A stretch of DNA of 38,673 nucleotides from SIG435 sp045530725 (GTDB lineage Bacteria; Bacillota; Clostridia; UMGS1810): positions 1 through 38,673 of the forward strand of contig JAZSCT010000064.1 in the NCBI GenBank assembly GCA_045530725.1. The letters run 5' to 3'. Made by a program: the position numbers and the translations under genes. Positions 1 through 7,387 of this stretch are shown here, one piece after another; within the stretch, counting starts at the first letter, position 1, and each line of letters starts with the position of its first letter. The notes under the pieces were generated by a model. The model did no database searches, had not been told where the DNA came from, and saw only the letters and a list, made by a program, of their open reading frames with translations.

Positions 1-14
1 TTTATTTTTTTCAT
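1..14 (-). CDS. 5' end of an unseen leftward gene (starts MKKI)
   Basis: The minus strand has ATG at 14-12 followed by AAA AAA ATA, and then leaves the window. A near-perfect Shine-Dalgarno (AGGAGGA, plus 22-28) sits 7 nt upstream, and an extended -10 (TGATATAAT, plus 61-69) lies about 50 bp upstream. Only four codons are visible, so no product can be named. The start call rests on the ribosome binding site and promoter alone. Confidence 0.6.
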
Positions 15-18
15 AGTT

Positions 19-83
19 AAATCCTCCTAATGTTTTTATTTTGACTGGCAGGTCTTTTTTATTATATCACATTAGGAGGATTT
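19..83. repeat. 14-bp perfect inverted repeat around a promoter and RBS
   Basis: AAATCCTCCTAATG at 19-32 and its exact complement CATTAGGAGGATTT at 70-83 flank a 37-bp core. One arm contains the Shine-Dalgarno of the leftward gene. The core contains its extended -10 (plus 61-69). If a transcript begins upstream of the repeat, the right arm would mask the RBS; if it begins at the internal -10 it would not. It could also be a protein operator. Confidence 0.6.
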
Positions 84-106
84 TTCTCATCGGTTAACCT
101 ATATTG

Positions 107-134
107 AACCACGCGACTATCGCGTGGTTTTCGT
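107..134 (+). terminator. rightward intrinsic terminator
   Basis: AACCACGCG (107-115) pairs with CGCGTGGTT (121-129) around a 5-nt loop, followed by TTTCGTT on the plus strand. No rightward gene is visible to its left, so what it terminates is unclear. Confidence 0.5.
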
Positions 135-147
135 TATACAATAAAAT

Positions 148-172
148 AGCCTGCAGATACTCTCTGCAGGCT
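148..172 (-). terminator. terminator of the Mrp gene
   Basis: A perfect 10-bp stem, AGCCTGCAGA (148-157) with TCTGCAGGCT (163-172), lies 15 nt downstream of the Mrp stop. On the minus strand it is followed by ATTTTATT. Confidence 0.75.
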
Positions 173-186
173 TATCTTATATATAT

Positions 187-1014
187 TTATTTCTCGTAAC
201 TAATAACCGCTTCAACCATTGATTCGATAAATGGGTTAAGGTTGTATTCGCTAAGTCCCTCGTCGCTCTTTTTGGAAGTTTCGGGGTTGATAGGAAGTTT
301 GGCAACGTGTTTGATGCCGTATTCTGCAGCGATTTCTTCGATATTGCTTTCGCCAAATATATGATGGATGCCGTTACAGTCAGGGCATTGGAAATATGAC
401 ATATTTTCCACGATACCGATGATAGGAATATTCATCATTTTTGCCATATTGGCTGCCTTCTTCACAATCATAGATACAAGTTGCTGAGGACTTGTGACAA
501 TCACGATACCGTCAATGGGGATTGACTGAAATACTGTAAGCGGCACGTCACCTGTGCCAGGAGGCATATCAATAAACATAATGTCCTCATTTTCCCAGAT
601 AACGTCTGTCCAGAACTGCTTGACAGTTCCGCCGATAACGGGACCTCTCCATACTACGGGTGCAGTTTCATCATCAAGGAGAAGATTTACACTCATCACA
701 TCGATGCCTGTGTTTGACTTAACAGGAAGAAGTCCGTCTTCTGTGCCGTATGCCTTGTCGGTAATGCCAAGCATCTTTGGTATTGAGGGTCCTGTGATAT
801 CTGCATCAAGGATAGCAGTTTTAAGTCCTTTTGCCTGAGTATGGCAGGCGAGTTGTGTGGTGACGGTAGATTTACCTACTCCACCCTTTCCGCTTACTAC
901 TGCGATGACCTTTTTTATATTGGAAAGTTTGTGAGGTGCTTCTAAGAAACTCTCAGGATTTCTCTCTGAACAGTTCTGTGAGCATGTGCTGCAATCGTGT
1001 GTACATTCACTCAT
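187..1014 (-). CDS. Mrp/NBP35 (ApbC) family Fe-S cluster carrier ATPase
   Basis: This 275-residue P-loop ATPase of the Mrp/NBP35 (ApbC) family is expected to bind an Fe-S cluster and hand it to apoproteins in the cytosol. The deviant Walker A GKGGVGKST is near residues 43-51. An N-terminal cluster of cysteines (ECTHDC, CSQNC) and a CPDC motif near residue 210 are candidate cluster ligands. FIDMPPGTGD is the family's Walker B region. The Cys-rich N-terminus resembles eukaryotic NBP35 more than short bacterial Mrp, as is common in Clostridia. The start has GAAGG upstream, and the gene has its own promoter (1061-1089) and terminator (148-172), so it appears monocistronic. Confidence 0.93.
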   Translation of the reverse strand: MSECTHDCSTCSQNCSERNPESFLEAPHKLSNIKKVIAVVSGKGGVGKSTVTTQLACHTQAKGLKTAILDADITGPSIPKMLGITDKAYGTEDGLLPVKSNTGIDVMSVNLLLDDETAPVVWRGPVIGGTVKQFWTDVIWENEDIMFIDMPPGTGDVPLTVFQSIPIDGIVIVTSPQQLVSMIVKKAANMAKMMNIPIIGIVENMSYFQCPDCNGIHHIFGESNIEEIAAEYGIKHVAKLPINPETSKKSDEGLSEYNLNPFIESMVEAVISYEK

Positions 1015-1060
1015 TTTCTATTGCCTTCTTTCATAAATACTTATATTAACATCTTTAGAT

Positions 1061-1089
1061 ACTATACATCAAAATGAGGTTTTTGTCAA
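1061..1089 (-). promoter_or_regulatory. promoter of the Mrp gene
   Basis: On the minus strand TTGACA (plus 1084-1089), a 17-bp spacer and TATAGT (plus 1061-1066) lie about 50 nt upstream of the Mrp start. The -35 begins just after the U-tract of the terminator of the preceding XRE gene. Confidence 0.75.
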
Positions 1090-1125
1090 ATTAAAACCCC
1101 TACTTCACAATAAAAAGAAGTAGGG
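1090..1125 (-). terminator. terminator of the small XRE gene
   Basis: CCCTACTTC (1098-1106) pairs with GAAGTAGGG (1117-1125). On the minus strand the stem is followed by GTTTTAATTT. It lies 40 nt after the stop of the XRE gene. Confidence 0.75.
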
Positions 1126-1164
1126 ATACAGATTCATATAATTATTATGCGATTTTTTTAAAAA

Positions 1165-1413
1165 TTAATCTTCCTGCTCAATATCCGAAAAGATTTCTGA
1201 CGAGAAGAATTCCACCAATGAGATATCCATTCCCTCACATATCTTCTGAATTGTTGATATCTTTGTAGAATGATTGCGGTGCATAATGTTGTTGATTGTA
1301 GATTGAGTAATTCCACACTTTGTGCACATTTTATTCAATGATATTTTGTTTTGATTGCAAAGTTCAATTATTCTGAACTTCACAGCATCATTTACATTCA
1401 TAAAAACACTCAT
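1165..1413 (-). CDS. small XRE/Cro-CI-type HTH regulator
   Basis: This 82-residue protein is nearly all a lambda-repressor-like helix-turn-helix. The recognition region reads SLNKMCTKCGITQSTINNI, near residues 25-43, followed by a typical helix 4/5 segment (ISTIQKICEGMDISLVEFF) and an acidic tail. No other domain is present. It is divergent from rnr, separated by about 190 bp. The internal ATG at residue 5 (1401) is a possible alternative start because the ribosome binding site is weak for both. Targets cannot be inferred; autoregulation is common in such small Xre proteins. Confidence 0.8.
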   Translation of the reverse strand: MSVFMNVNDAVKFRIIELCNQNKISLNKMCTKCGITQSTINNIMHRNHSTKISTIQKICEGMDISLVEFFSSEIFSDIEQED

Positions 1414-1540
1414 CTCTTAGTAATCTACATATATTGTATCGTAAATAAAATAAAAACATTACCCCAACAGGGTTATTTTTTAAATATTCAATAGGTAAAC
1501 ACCCGTTACATAAACGAGTGTTTTGTTTTTTACATAATAT

Positions 1541-1569
1541 TTTACAAACAGAAAAAAATATGATAGAAT
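1541..1569 (+). promoter_or_regulatory. promoter of rnr-smpB
   Basis: TTTACA (1541-1546), a 17-bp spacer and TAGAAT (1564-1569) predict transcription from about 1576. This is downstream of the longest possible start codon at 1518 and therefore supports translation from 1602. Confidence 0.7.
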
Positions 1570-1601
1570 ACTATTATAATACAAATACAAGGATAATTAT
1601 T

Positions 1602-3710
1602 ATGACAAGAAAAGAAAAAGTACTTGGCTTTATGAATGAAAAAGAATACGTGCCACTTATGTTTGAAGAACTGGTGGCTGTTCTTTGTGTGCCTGATGAC
1701 AGCATCAATGAACTTAAAAGTATCCTTGAAGAACTGATAAACGAAGGCAAAGTAATCAAAACAAAAAAGAAAAGATATATGATATCCACAGATGCAGGAT
1801 TCATCGGTGGTACTTTCAGAGGAAATGAAAGAGGATTTGGATTTGTGATGAATGAAGGTCAGGAGGATATATTTATCCCCTCCGATTTCACTCACTCTGC
1901 TATGGACTCGGACAAAGTCATTGCAAAAATCACCAAACCATCCCAAAACGGCAAAAGAGCCGAAGGCGAAATAGTAAAAATCCTGGAAAGACACACAGAT
2001 GAGTTTGCAGGAAGATATGAAAAGAGCCGAAATTTCGGCTTCGTAATCCTTGACAACCGCAGGCTTTCAAAGGATGTATTTATATCCAAAAAAGATACCC
2101 TGAGTGCCAAAGACGGCGACAAAGTAGTAGTAAAAATCACCGACTGGGGTGACGGGAAACGAAACCCCGAAGGCATCATTACAAATGTCCTTGGATCTAT
2201 GGATGATGCAGGCGTAGATGTGATGAGCGTAATGGTCTCATACGGAATCAAAGAAGAATTTGACACAAAGGTGCTTGAAGAAACCGACAAAATAGAATGT
2301 GAAATAACTGCTGATGAAATAGAGAAAAGAGAAGACTTCAGACATCTTCCCATTATCACAATCGACGGCAAAGATGCAAAAGACCTTGATGACGCAGTAT
2401 GTGTACAAAGAGAGGAAAAGGGATATACTCTATCTGTGCATATAGCCGATGTGAGCCATTATGTAAAAGAAGGCAGACCTCTTGATAAATCTGCACTTAA
2501 CCGTGGTACAAGTGTATATTTTGCAGACAGAGTAGTACCAATGCTGCCAAAGAAACTCTCAAACGGCATCTGCAGTCTCAATCCAAATGAGGACAGACTC
2601 ACACTTTCCTGTGTGATGAAGATAGACAAGTCAGGAAATGTGACAGATCATTACATTACAGAAGGTGTAATCCGTTCTGTGGAAAGAATGACCTATGAAG
2701 ATGTGACAGAAATCCTTGTGAATAAGGACAAATCCCTACTGAAACGGTATGAAAACATTTCAGAGCAACTATTCCTTATGGAAGAACTTGCTGTGATTCT
2801 ACGGAAAAAGAGGTTCAACAAAGGCAGTATCGACTTCGACTTCCCAGAAGCGAAGATCATCCTTGACGAAAACGGCAAAGCCATAGACATAGAGAAATAT
2901 ACCACCACAGTATCAAATCACATCATAGAAGAATTTATGCTTATCACAAACAAAACTGTGGCGGAATTCCTTTACTGGACAAACACACCTTTTGTATATA
3001 GGGTTCACGAAAAACCAAGTGAGGAAAAACTGCAGAATTTCAACGAATTTATTTTGAATTTCGGCTTTGGGATAAAGCATAACGCAGAGGATATACACCC
3101 AAGTGAATTCAGCAGTATCTTAAATAAAATCAAAGAAACTGAATATGAAAGAATGATATCCACCGTGATGCTACGGTCACTTATGAAAGCAGAATACTCC
3201 TCACAGAATAAGGGACATTTTGGACTGGCATTTGACTACTACTGTCACTTCACATCACCTATCAGGCGTTATCCTGACCTTATGTGTCACAGAATCATAA
3301 AGGAATTTCTGAAAGGTGAAATGGATGATTCAAGAATAAATATCCTCAAAGCAAAATGCGAAGAGGCGGCAAAGGTTTCATCAGAAAGAGAAATCAATGC
3401 ACAGAATGCCGAAAGAGAACTTGAAGATATCAAAAAATGCGAATATATGTCCACAAAAATCGGCAAAAGATATGAAGGAATCATATCCTCTGTCACAAAC
3501 TTCGGTATGTTCATAGAACTTGACAACACCGTGGAAGGCATTGTAAAAGTCATTGATATGAGAAATGATTACTATATATATGAAGAAAAGACACACTCTC
3601 TTATGGGAGAATATTCAGGAAGACAATTTAGAATCGGCGACAGAGTAAAAATTATTGTCGCAGGCATAAACAAAGACTTCAAAGAAGTTAATTTCATTCT
3701 GGAGGACTGA
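1602..3710 (+). CDS. rnr: ribonuclease R (3'-5' exoribonuclease)
   Basis: This 702-residue protein is RNase R of the RNB family, which degrades structured RNA processively from the 3' end and works with tmRNA/SmpB on stalled messages. The order is an N-terminal winged helix, cold-shock OB domains, the RNB catalytic domain (acidic DGKDAKDLDD near residues 254-263, and HFGLAFDYYCHFTSPIRRYPD, quoted only in part as HFTSPIRRYPD), and a C-terminal S1 domain (GRYEGIISSVTNFGMFIE region, motif VTNFGMF). The start at 1602 has AAGGA upstream; the reading frame is open to 1518, but those 28 residues are not conserved and precede the promoter. smpB follows after one base. Confidence 0.95.
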   Translation: MTRKEKVLGFMNEKEYVPLMFEELVAVLCVPDDSINELKSILEELINEGKVIKTKKKRYMISTDAGFIGGTFRGNERGFGFVMNEGQEDIFIPSDFTHSAMDSDKVIAKITKPSQNGKRAEGEIVKILERHTDEFAGRYEKSRNFGFVILDNRRLSKDVFISKKDTLSAKDGDKVVVKITDWGDGKRNPEGIITNVLGSMDDAGVDVMSVMVSYGIKEEFDTKVLEETDKIECEITADEIEKREDFRHLPIITIDGKDAKDLDDAVCVQREEKGYTLSVHIADVSHYVKEGRPLDKSALNRGTSVYFADRVVPMLPKKLSNGICSLNPNEDRLTLSCVMKIDKSGNVTDHYITEGVIRSVERMTYEDVTEILVNKDKSLLKRYENISEQLFLMEELAVILRKKRFNKGSIDFDFPEAKIILDENGKAIDIEKYTTTVSNHIIEEFMLITNKTVAEFLYWTNTPFVYRVHEKPSEEKLQNFNEFILNFGFGIKHNAEDIHPSEFSSILNKIKETEYERMISTVMLRSLMKAEYSSQNKGHFGLAFDYYCHFTSPIRRYPDLMCHRIIKEFLKGEMDDSRINILKAKCEEAAKVSSEREINAQNAERELEDIKKCEYMSTKIGKRYEGIISSVTNFGMFIELDNTVEGIVKVIDMRNDYYIYEEKTHSLMGEYSGRQFRIGDRVKIIVAGINKDFKEVNFILED

Positions 3711-3711
3711 C

Positions 3712-4176
3712 ATGGAAAAAGACAGCATAAAGTTAATAGCACAAAATAAAAAAGCATTTCATGACTTTTTTATAGAAGAAACCTATGAATGTGGTATAGA
3801 ACTTGTGGGTACGGAAGTGAAATCTCTCCGTGAAGGAAGAGTAAATCTCAAGGACTCATATGCTTCCATATCAAACGGAGAAGTGTATATCAAAAATATG
3901 CACATAAGTCCATATGAAAAAGGAAACATTTTTAACAAAGATCCATTGCGGGAAAGAAAACTCCTACTGCATAAGTATGAAATACTCAAATTAGTTGGAA
4001 AAATCAAAGAAAAAGGCTATTCCCTTATCCCCACAAAGGTATATCTTAAGAACTCTCTGATGAAAGTGGAACTTGCTCTTGCAAAGGGTAAGAAACTCTA
4101 TGACAAGAGAGAGGATATTGCAAAGAAGGATGCAAAAAGAGATATAGATCGACGAATGAAAGAAGCAAACAGATAG
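3712..4176 (+). CDS. smpB: SsrA-binding protein SmpB
   Basis: This is SmpB, 154 residues, the tmRNA partner in trans-translation. Visible signatures are the IELVGTEVKSLREGRVNLKD region (GTEVKSLR near residues 30-37), YIKNMHISPYEKGN, and the basic, normally unstructured tail (KKDAKRDIDRRMKEANR) that inserts in the ribosomal A site. It starts one base after the rnr stop, so the two are translationally linked, as in many Firmicutes. No tmRNA gene is visible downstream. Its TAG stop abuts a copy of the 3' repeat family. Confidence 0.95.
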   Translation: MEKDSIKLIAQNKKAFHDFFIEETYECGIELVGTEVKSLREGRVNLKDSYASISNGEVYIKNMHISPYEKGNIFNKDPLRERKLLLHKYEILKLVGKIKEKGYSLIPTKVYLKNSLMKVELALAKGKKLYDKREDIAKKDAKRDIDRRMKEANR

Positions 4177-4343
4177 GAATGTAAAAAATACCCATGACGT
4201 AAAAAGTCAAAGAGAATAAATAGCGATGTCCTGCAAATGCTATAATTTTTAAATGATGAAACTATTGCATACAAAAGCAATAGTTTCTTTTTTATGTGCC
4301 TTTTTACTACGAACAAACTTCACCATCGTAGTATAAACGTATG
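4177..4343 (+). repeat. 3'-end structured repeat, copy A (with terminator)
   Basis: This sense-oriented copy begins immediately after the smpB stop with GGAATGTAAAAAATACCC. A terminator hairpin follows: GAAACTATTGC (4258-4268) pairs with GCAATAGTTTC (4277-4287), then TTTTTTAT. Next comes the conserved block CCTTTTTACTACGAACAAAC and the apical motif CGTAGTATAAACGTATG. The distal closing arm seen in copy D is missing, so this copy is truncated at its 3' end. The rest of the gap up to 4446 shows nothing recognisable. Confidence 0.8.
4258..4293 (+). terminator. terminator of rnr-smpB
   Basis: An 11-bp perfect stem (4258-4268 with 4277-4287) and a run of six T end the rnr-smpB transcript. The hairpin is the core of repeat copy A. 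Confidence 0.85.
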
Positions 4344-4446
4344 TATTATTTTTGGATTTTCATTGTCTAATAACAAAATTCAATATTTTAAAACTGTTTT
4401 CTTTTATAAGATATAATTCTATTCAGCGCATAATGCAAATTATTTG

Positions 4447-4643
4447 TGTACTGTACGTCGAGAGGCGTGTAGGGACAGCCGTCCTCGGCTGTCCGTTTAA
4501 GAAACACACAAAAAAATAGGAAATATTACATAAAGATGTAATATTTCCTACATAATGAGTAATTTGTAAGTTTCGTTGTGCATTTATGCTTTTGATTTTG
4601 GCTTAATCTATGGCTTTTTACGATCTGGAGTTTTTTACATTCC
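4447..4643 (-). repeat. 3'-end structured repeat, copy B (with terminator)
   Basis: Read on the minus strand, the copy starts 4 nt after the symporter stop with GGAATGTAAAAAACTCCAGA and TCGTAAAAAGCC. It contains a terminator hairpin (TAGGAAATATTACA, plus 4517-4530, paired with 4537-4550) followed by a U-tract, and ends with the apical motif CTCTCGACGTACAGTAC. Between them lies an unrelated-looking palindrome, GGACAGCCG-TCCT-CGGCTGTCC on the plus strand at 4473-4494, where other copies have the second hairpin arm. Confidence 0.7.
4509..4550 (-). terminator. terminator of the sodium symporter gene
   Basis: A 14-bp perfect stem with loop TAAAGA (plus 4531-4536) is followed on the minus strand by at least seven T. 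It is the hairpin core of repeat copy B. Confidence 0.85.
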
Positions 4644-4646
4644 CAA

Positions 4647-6017
4647 TCAGAAAAACATCGAAATATATCCCTGTACCCATATATAAATAATAATCACAGG
4701 AATGATATATTTAGTATAAAGTCTTAACTTTGAAGAGAACTTAAGTCCCTTGCCTGTATTTGCTTCTTGAAGGAAGTTCTTCCATCCCCAGCCGTACTTG
4801 TCTGAGCAACAGAAAAGCACATACACAAGAGAACCCAAAGGAAGAATGTTGTTACTGATGATGAAGTCTTCCAGATCGAGAATGCCTGTGCCTTCGCCAA
4901 GAGGCTGAACGAATGAAAGCACATTGAATCCCAATGCACATGGAAGCGAAAGGATGCAGATTGCAAAGAAGTTTATAAGACATGATTTTTTTCTCGACCA
5001 TCCCCACTTGTCCATACCAAAAGCAATGATATTTTCAAATACTGCTACAACTGTGGAAAGTGCAGCAAATACCATAAACAAAAAGAACAGTGAACCCCAT
5101 ACTCTTCCACCGGGCATCGCATTAAATACGTTTGGAAGTGTCTGGAATATAAGCCCCGGACCTGCACCCGGCTCTACGCCGTAGATAAAGCATGATGGAA
5201 TGATGATAAGACCTGCAGAAAATGCTACAAGTGTATCAAGGAATGCGATTGAAACAGTTTCTCCGAAAAGGCTTCTGTCTTTGGAAATATAACTTCCGAA
5301 TATTGCCATAGATCCCATACCGATACTTAATGTGAAGAACGCCTGTCCCAGAGCATCAAATATAACATTGCCTATGCCCTGTTCCATCATACGTTTAAAA
5401 TCGGGTACAAGATAATACTTAAGACCTTCAGATGCACCGGGAAGTGTAACCGAACGGATTGCAAGGACTACAATGATAACAAGAAGTGCAGTCATCATAA
5501 CCTTTGTTACCTTTTCTACACCTTTTTCAAGTCCCATAGAGCAAATCAAAAAGCCAAGTGCTACTGTGAAAAGCATAAATCCTATGAGCATTGTAGGATT
5601 TCCAAGCATTTCGCCGAACTGGGCACTAACTGCCACAGAATCACATCCTGTGAAGTCACCCTTTGCCATCTTAATAAGATATGCAAACATCCAACCTGTA
5701 ACAGTTGTATAAAACATCATAAGAAGGTAGTTTCCTGCCATACCTATCCAACTGTACCAATGCCACTTGGTGCCCTTGGGCTCTAATTCATTAAAAGAAG
5801 TGGCAATACTTCTTCTGCTTGCTCTGCCAACACCGAACTCCATTGTCATAATCGGAAGACCAAATATCACAAGGAAAATAAGATATACAAGAATAAAAGC
5901 CGCACCGCCGTTTTTACCTACTATGTATGGGAATCTCCACACATTGCCAAGGCCTATAGCACAGCCGGCGCTGATAAGAATAAAGCCTATTCTTGAAGAA
6001 AGTTTTTCTCTCTGCAT
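4647..6017 (-). CDS. neurotransmitter:sodium symporter (NSS/SNF) family transporter
   Basis: This 456-residue integral membrane protein of the NSS family is expected to import an amino acid or other small amine with sodium. The hallmark first segment SAGCAIGLGNVWRFPYIVGKNGG contains the unwound TM1 motif GLGNVWRFP (near residues 22-30). About 11 further hydrophobic segments follow, and the length matches bacterial homologues such as MhsT or TnaT (about 450 residues). The substrate cannot be read from sequence. AAGGAG lies 8 nt before ATG, and it has its own promoter (6055-6083) and terminator. It is monocistronic. Confidence 0.93.
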   Translation of the reverse strand: MQREKLSSRIGFILISAGCAIGLGNVWRFPYIVGKNGGAAFILVYLIFLVIFGLPIMTMEFGVGRASRRSIATSFNELEPKGTKWHWYSWIGMAGNYLLMMFYTTVTGWMFAYLIKMAKGDFTGCDSVAVSAQFGEMLGNPTMLIGFMLFTVALGFLICSMGLEKGVEKVTKVMMTALLVIIVVLAIRSVTLPGASEGLKYYLVPDFKRMMEQGIGNVIFDALGQAFFTLSIGMGSMAIFGSYISKDRSLFGETVSIAFLDTLVAFSAGLIIIPSCFIYGVEPGAGPGLIFQTLPNVFNAMPGGRVWGSLFFLFMVFAALSTVVAVFENIIAFGMDKWGWSRKKSCLINFFAICILSLPCALGFNVLSFVQPLGEGTGILDLEDFIISNNILPLGSLVYVLFCCSDKYGWGWKNFLQEANTGKGLKFSSKLRLYTKYIIPVIIIYIWVQGYISMFF

Positions 6018-6054
6018 AGGTTTTCTCCTTTATAAGAAAATTTTTACTGTATTA

Positions 6055-6083
6055 ATACTATCATAAAAGAGTAAAAATTGCAA
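6055..6083 (-). promoter_or_regulatory. promoter of the sodium symporter gene
   Basis: On the minus strand TTGCAA (plus 6078-6083), a 17-bp spacer and TAGTAT (plus 6055-6060) lie about 38 nt upstream of the start codon. Confidence 0.6.
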
Positions 6084-6176
6084 TGATTAAAAATCCTATT
6101 CTGTCTGTCAGGACAGTTTTGAAGATTTTGTTACGAAAACTGCCCCGTCCCTAAATGTAACATTTCGCCAATAATG

Positions 6177-6388
6177 AGCAAAAATTTCACGGAACAGTCA
6201 AACAGAGCCGAAGTTGTATGTTTATACTAAGATGGTGAAGTTTGCTTGTAGTAAAAAGGTACATAAAAAAGAAAATATCGCTTTTTAATGCGATATTTTC
6301 TACATAAATAATACTTATTTATACTTGTTTTAGTATCGTTAATTATTATCTCTTTACCTTTTTACGTTCTGGGCAATTTTTACATTTC
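6177..6388 (-). repeat. 3'-end structured repeat, copy C (with terminator)
   Basis: Read on the minus strand, the copy begins inside the last codons of argF (GAA ATG TAA) with GAAATGTAAAAATTGCCCAG and AACGTAAAAAGG. It carries a terminator hairpin (plus 6271-6281 paired with 6290-6300), then TACCTTTTTACTACAAGCAA, the motif TTAGTATAAACATACAACTT, CGGCTCTGTTTG, and a distal arm with AAATTTTTGC complementary to the 5' arm. The remaining gap to the symporter promoter holds an imperfect hairpin (6111-6150). Confidence 0.8.
6264..6300 (-). terminator. terminator of the arginine operon
   Basis: GAAAATATCGC and GCGATATTTTC form an 11-bp stem with a U-tract on the minus strand. It sits about 80 nt after the argF stop and ends the argGHCJBDF transcript. 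It is the hairpin core of repeat copy C. Confidence 0.85.
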
Positions 6389-7375
6389 GCCCTTTAGCGT
6401 AGAGAGCATTACAGCCTTTATAGTATGCATCCTGTTCTCCGCCTCTTTAAAGACGATGGACTTTTCACTCTCAAAGACCTCTTCTGTCACTTCAAAACTA
6501 TCTACATTGAACTTCTCTCCCATTTCCTTACCAACAGCGGTTTCAAGGTTGTGATAAGATGGCAGGCAATGCATAAATACTGCCTTATCCCCTGCATTAT
6601 CCATTACCTTCTTGTTCACCTGATAAGGGGAAAGAATCTTCATTCTCTCTTCCCATACTTCCACAGGCTCGCCCATAGATACCCAGATATCTGTGTATAT
6701 AACGTCTGCTCCTTTGGTTGCCTTCATCACATCTTCCTGGAATGTAAGTGTAGCGCCTGTTTCTTCTGCAATTTTTTCACATTCTTCGATTAATGCCTTA
6801 TCAGGGAAGAATTCCTTTGGCGCACAAGCGGTGAAATTGAGTCCCATTTTGGCACAACCTACCATAAGAGAATTACCCATATTGAATCGGGCATCTCCCA
6901 TATATACAAAGTTTATACCCTTAAGATAACCGAACTGCTCCTTGATGGTAAGGAAGTCTGCAAGTATCTGTGTAGGATGAAATTCATTTGTAAGACCATT
7001 CCATACAGGTACAGATGAATACTTCGCAAGGGTTTCTACAATTTCCTGACCGAAGCCTCTGTATTCTATACCGTCATATATGCCTGAAAGCACTCTTGCA
7101 GTATCCTTGATTGACTCTTTTTTGCCAATCTGAGAACCTGTAGGATCAAGATATGTGACTCCCATTCCCAGATCATACGCCGCCACTTCAAAACTGCAAC
7201 GGGTTCTTGTACTGGTTTTTTCGAATATAAGGGCGATATTTTTGCCTTCAAGTTCTTTGTGTGGTATGCCGTTCTTTTTCTTATTTTTAAGTTCTGCCGC
7301 AATATCTATAAGATATGCTATTTCTTCCGGTGTATAGTCCAGAAGTTTCAAAAAATCTCTGCCTTTTAAATTCAC
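6380..7375 (-). CDS. argF: ornithine carbamoyltransferase
   Basis: The product transfers the carbamoyl group to ornithine to give citrulline. The 331-residue protein has the carbamoyl-phosphate motif STRTR, the FHPTQ motif (NEFHPTQILAD) and the ornithine-loop HCLPS (FMHCLPSYHN). A GTG start at 7375 gives the usual N-terminus MNLKGRDFLKLLDYT with AAGGAG 8 nt upstream; a GTG three codons earlier would have no spacing to the RBS. It is the last gene of the operon, 12 nt after argD. Its final codons (GAA ATG TAA) are provided by repeat copy C. Confidence 0.95.
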   Translation of the reverse strand: MNLKGRDFLKLLDYTPEEIAYLIDIAAELKNKKKNGIPHKELEGKNIALIFEKTSTRTRCSFEVAAYDLGMGVTYLDPTGSQIGKKESIKDTARVLSGIYDGIEYRGFGQEIVETLAKYSSVPVWNGLTNEFHPTQILADFLTIKEQFGYLKGINFVYMGDARFNMGNSLMVGCAKMGLNFTACAPKEFFPDKALIEECEKIAEETGATLTFQEDVMKATKGADVIYTDIWVSMGEPVEVWEERMKILSPYQVNKKVMDNAGDKAVFMHCLPSYHNLETAVGKEMGEKFNVDSFEVTEEVFESEKSIVFKEAENRMHTIKAVMLSTLKGEM

Positions 7376-7387
7376 ATCAAACACTCC

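Noticed and set aside
1518..1601. 28-codon N-terminal extension of RNase R
   Set aside because: It contains the predicted promoter (1541-1569), has no RBS and is unlike RNase R N-termini; translation from 1602 has AAGGA upstream.
4177..4446. tmRNA (ssrA) gene expected near smpB
   Set aside because: No tRNA-like ends, tag-peptide reading frame or CCA were found; the region is the structured repeat and terminator.
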